From assembly GCA_025935445.1 (NCBI GenBank), contig JAICVG010000002.1, positions 1 through 17,129 on the forward strand: a stretch of DNA of 17,129 nucleotides. Direction: 5' to 3'. The notes under the pieces were generated by a model, which was given only the letters and a program-made list of their open reading frames with translations, did no database searches and had not been told where the DNA came from. How positions within the stretch are numbered: position 1 is the first letter of the stretch; every line of letters starts with the position of its first letter. The position numbers were made by a program, and so were the translations under genes. The DNA is from Nitrososphaera sp. (lineage in GTDB: Archaea; Thermoproteota; Nitrososphaeria; Nitrososphaerales; Nitrososphaeraceae). Below are positions 16,683-17,129 of the stretch, in pieces.

Positions 16683-17129
16683 TTATTCAACCACTGCTCC
16701 ATATTCCTGTTTAAAGAACTCTACTGCCTCTTCTCTGTTTATCCTGTGCGTCTTGCCTATCTTAGCGCTCCTTCTGCTCTTCCTAGCAATCCTATATCCA
16801 GGCCTGTTAAGCACAATGTTAACGTCCATGCCAAAGATACCGATATCAGGATTGTACTTTGTACCTGGGATGTCAATGTGCTCATGTATGCCAACAGAGA
16901 TATTCCCATAATTATCAAATGATGACGCTTTGAGCACATTCTGCTTCGCTGCTATTATGCGTTTGAGGAATTCAATTGCAGACTCTCGCCTCAGGGTCAC
17001 AACTACCCCTATGGGCTCACCCTTGTGAATACCGAAGTCCCTCACAGTCTTTTTAGCTCCGCGTACAGCTGGCTGTTGATTTGTCAGCTCAAGCAGAGCA
17101 TTCTTTGCTTTGTCTATGGGTTCGCCTGA
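16683..17129 (-). CDS. rpl5: Ribosomal protein uL5 (5' end outside window)
   Basis: The last 148 residues of uL5; the frame is open to the window edge, so the GTG at 17045 is internal and the N-terminus is missing. The beta-sheet/helix of L5 is visible through [19 protein letters not shown], then the [19 protein letters not shown] segment, a site that contacts 5S rRNA and P-site tRNA in the family, and [19 protein letters not shown] near the C-terminus. It belongs to the spc-type operon and its stop is 4 bases from the uS14 ATG. Confidence 0.95.
   Translation of the reverse strand, partial: SGEPIDKAKNALLELTNQQPAVRGAKKTVRDFGIHKGEPIGVVVTLRRESAIEFLKRIIAAKQNVLKASSFDNYGNISVGIHEHIDIPGTKYNPDIGIFGMDVNIVLNRPGYRIARKSRRSAKIGKTHRINREEAVEFFKQEYGAVVE

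Noticed and set aside
16473..16922. 149-codon plus-strand frame opposite uL5 and uS14
   Set aside because: Antisense to well-identified ribosomal protein genes; hydrophobic low-complexity translation.

Overview
The window reads as chromosomal DNA of an ammonia-oxidising-type archaeon of the Thaumarchaeota (Nitrososphaerota), probably near Nitrososphaerales; the exact lineage is inference. Grounds: an archaeal-order ribosomal segment (uL5-uS14-uS8-uL6), an ESCRT-III/CdvB division paralogue, a split tRNA gene with a non-canonical intron, a thiolase/DUF35 pair, an F420-type oxidoreductase, and many genes with a TATA-like box about 25-30 bases before the start codon (leaderless transcription). 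There is no CRISPR array, IS element or plasmid gene. The one mobile-type gene is a small serine recombinase.

Layout. 1-1959 (+): 3' end of ilvD, then trpE with its own promoter. 2208-3859 (-): thrC preceded by a small unknown gene. 4040-4690 (+): cdvB paralogue behind a set of inverted motifs. 4701-9820: the biotin region: an unknown small gene (-), bioF and bioB (-), a 550-base gap, a serine recombinase (+) and bioA (-). bioD (9850-10602, +) diverges from bioA across only 29 bp. 10537-11564: an unknown acidic gene (-) and a four-helix membrane protein (+). 11593-14871 (+): a possible tiny CxxC protein, then a tight operon of a sugar nucleotidyltransferase, a luciferase-like F420 oxidoreductase, a thiolase and a DUF35 acyl-CoA-binding partner; then an unknown gene to 15273. 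15392-17129 (-): tRNA-Asn and the end of the spc ribosomal operon.

How it works together. BioF, BioA, BioD and BioB form the complete late biotin pathway from pimeloyl-thioester to biotin. In autotrophic Thaumarchaeota biotin serves the acyl-CoA carboxylase of the 3-hydroxypropionate/4-hydroxybutyrate cycle. IlvD, TrpE and ThrC are amino-acid biosynthesis genes.

Most notable: three closely related 26-34 bp palindromes with identical outer ends (TATTTC...GAAATA) and the same TCGA centre. Two of them exactly bracket bioF-bioB; the third lies between the unknown gene ending at 15273 and the tRNA. Their geometry (12-13 bp half-sites around a 2-bp centre) resembles both a dimeric-regulator operator and the crossover sites of Hin-type serine invertases, and a Hin-sized serine recombinase gene sits beside them. 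Whether this is a biotin regulon operator or an invertible segment cannot be settled from this sequence.
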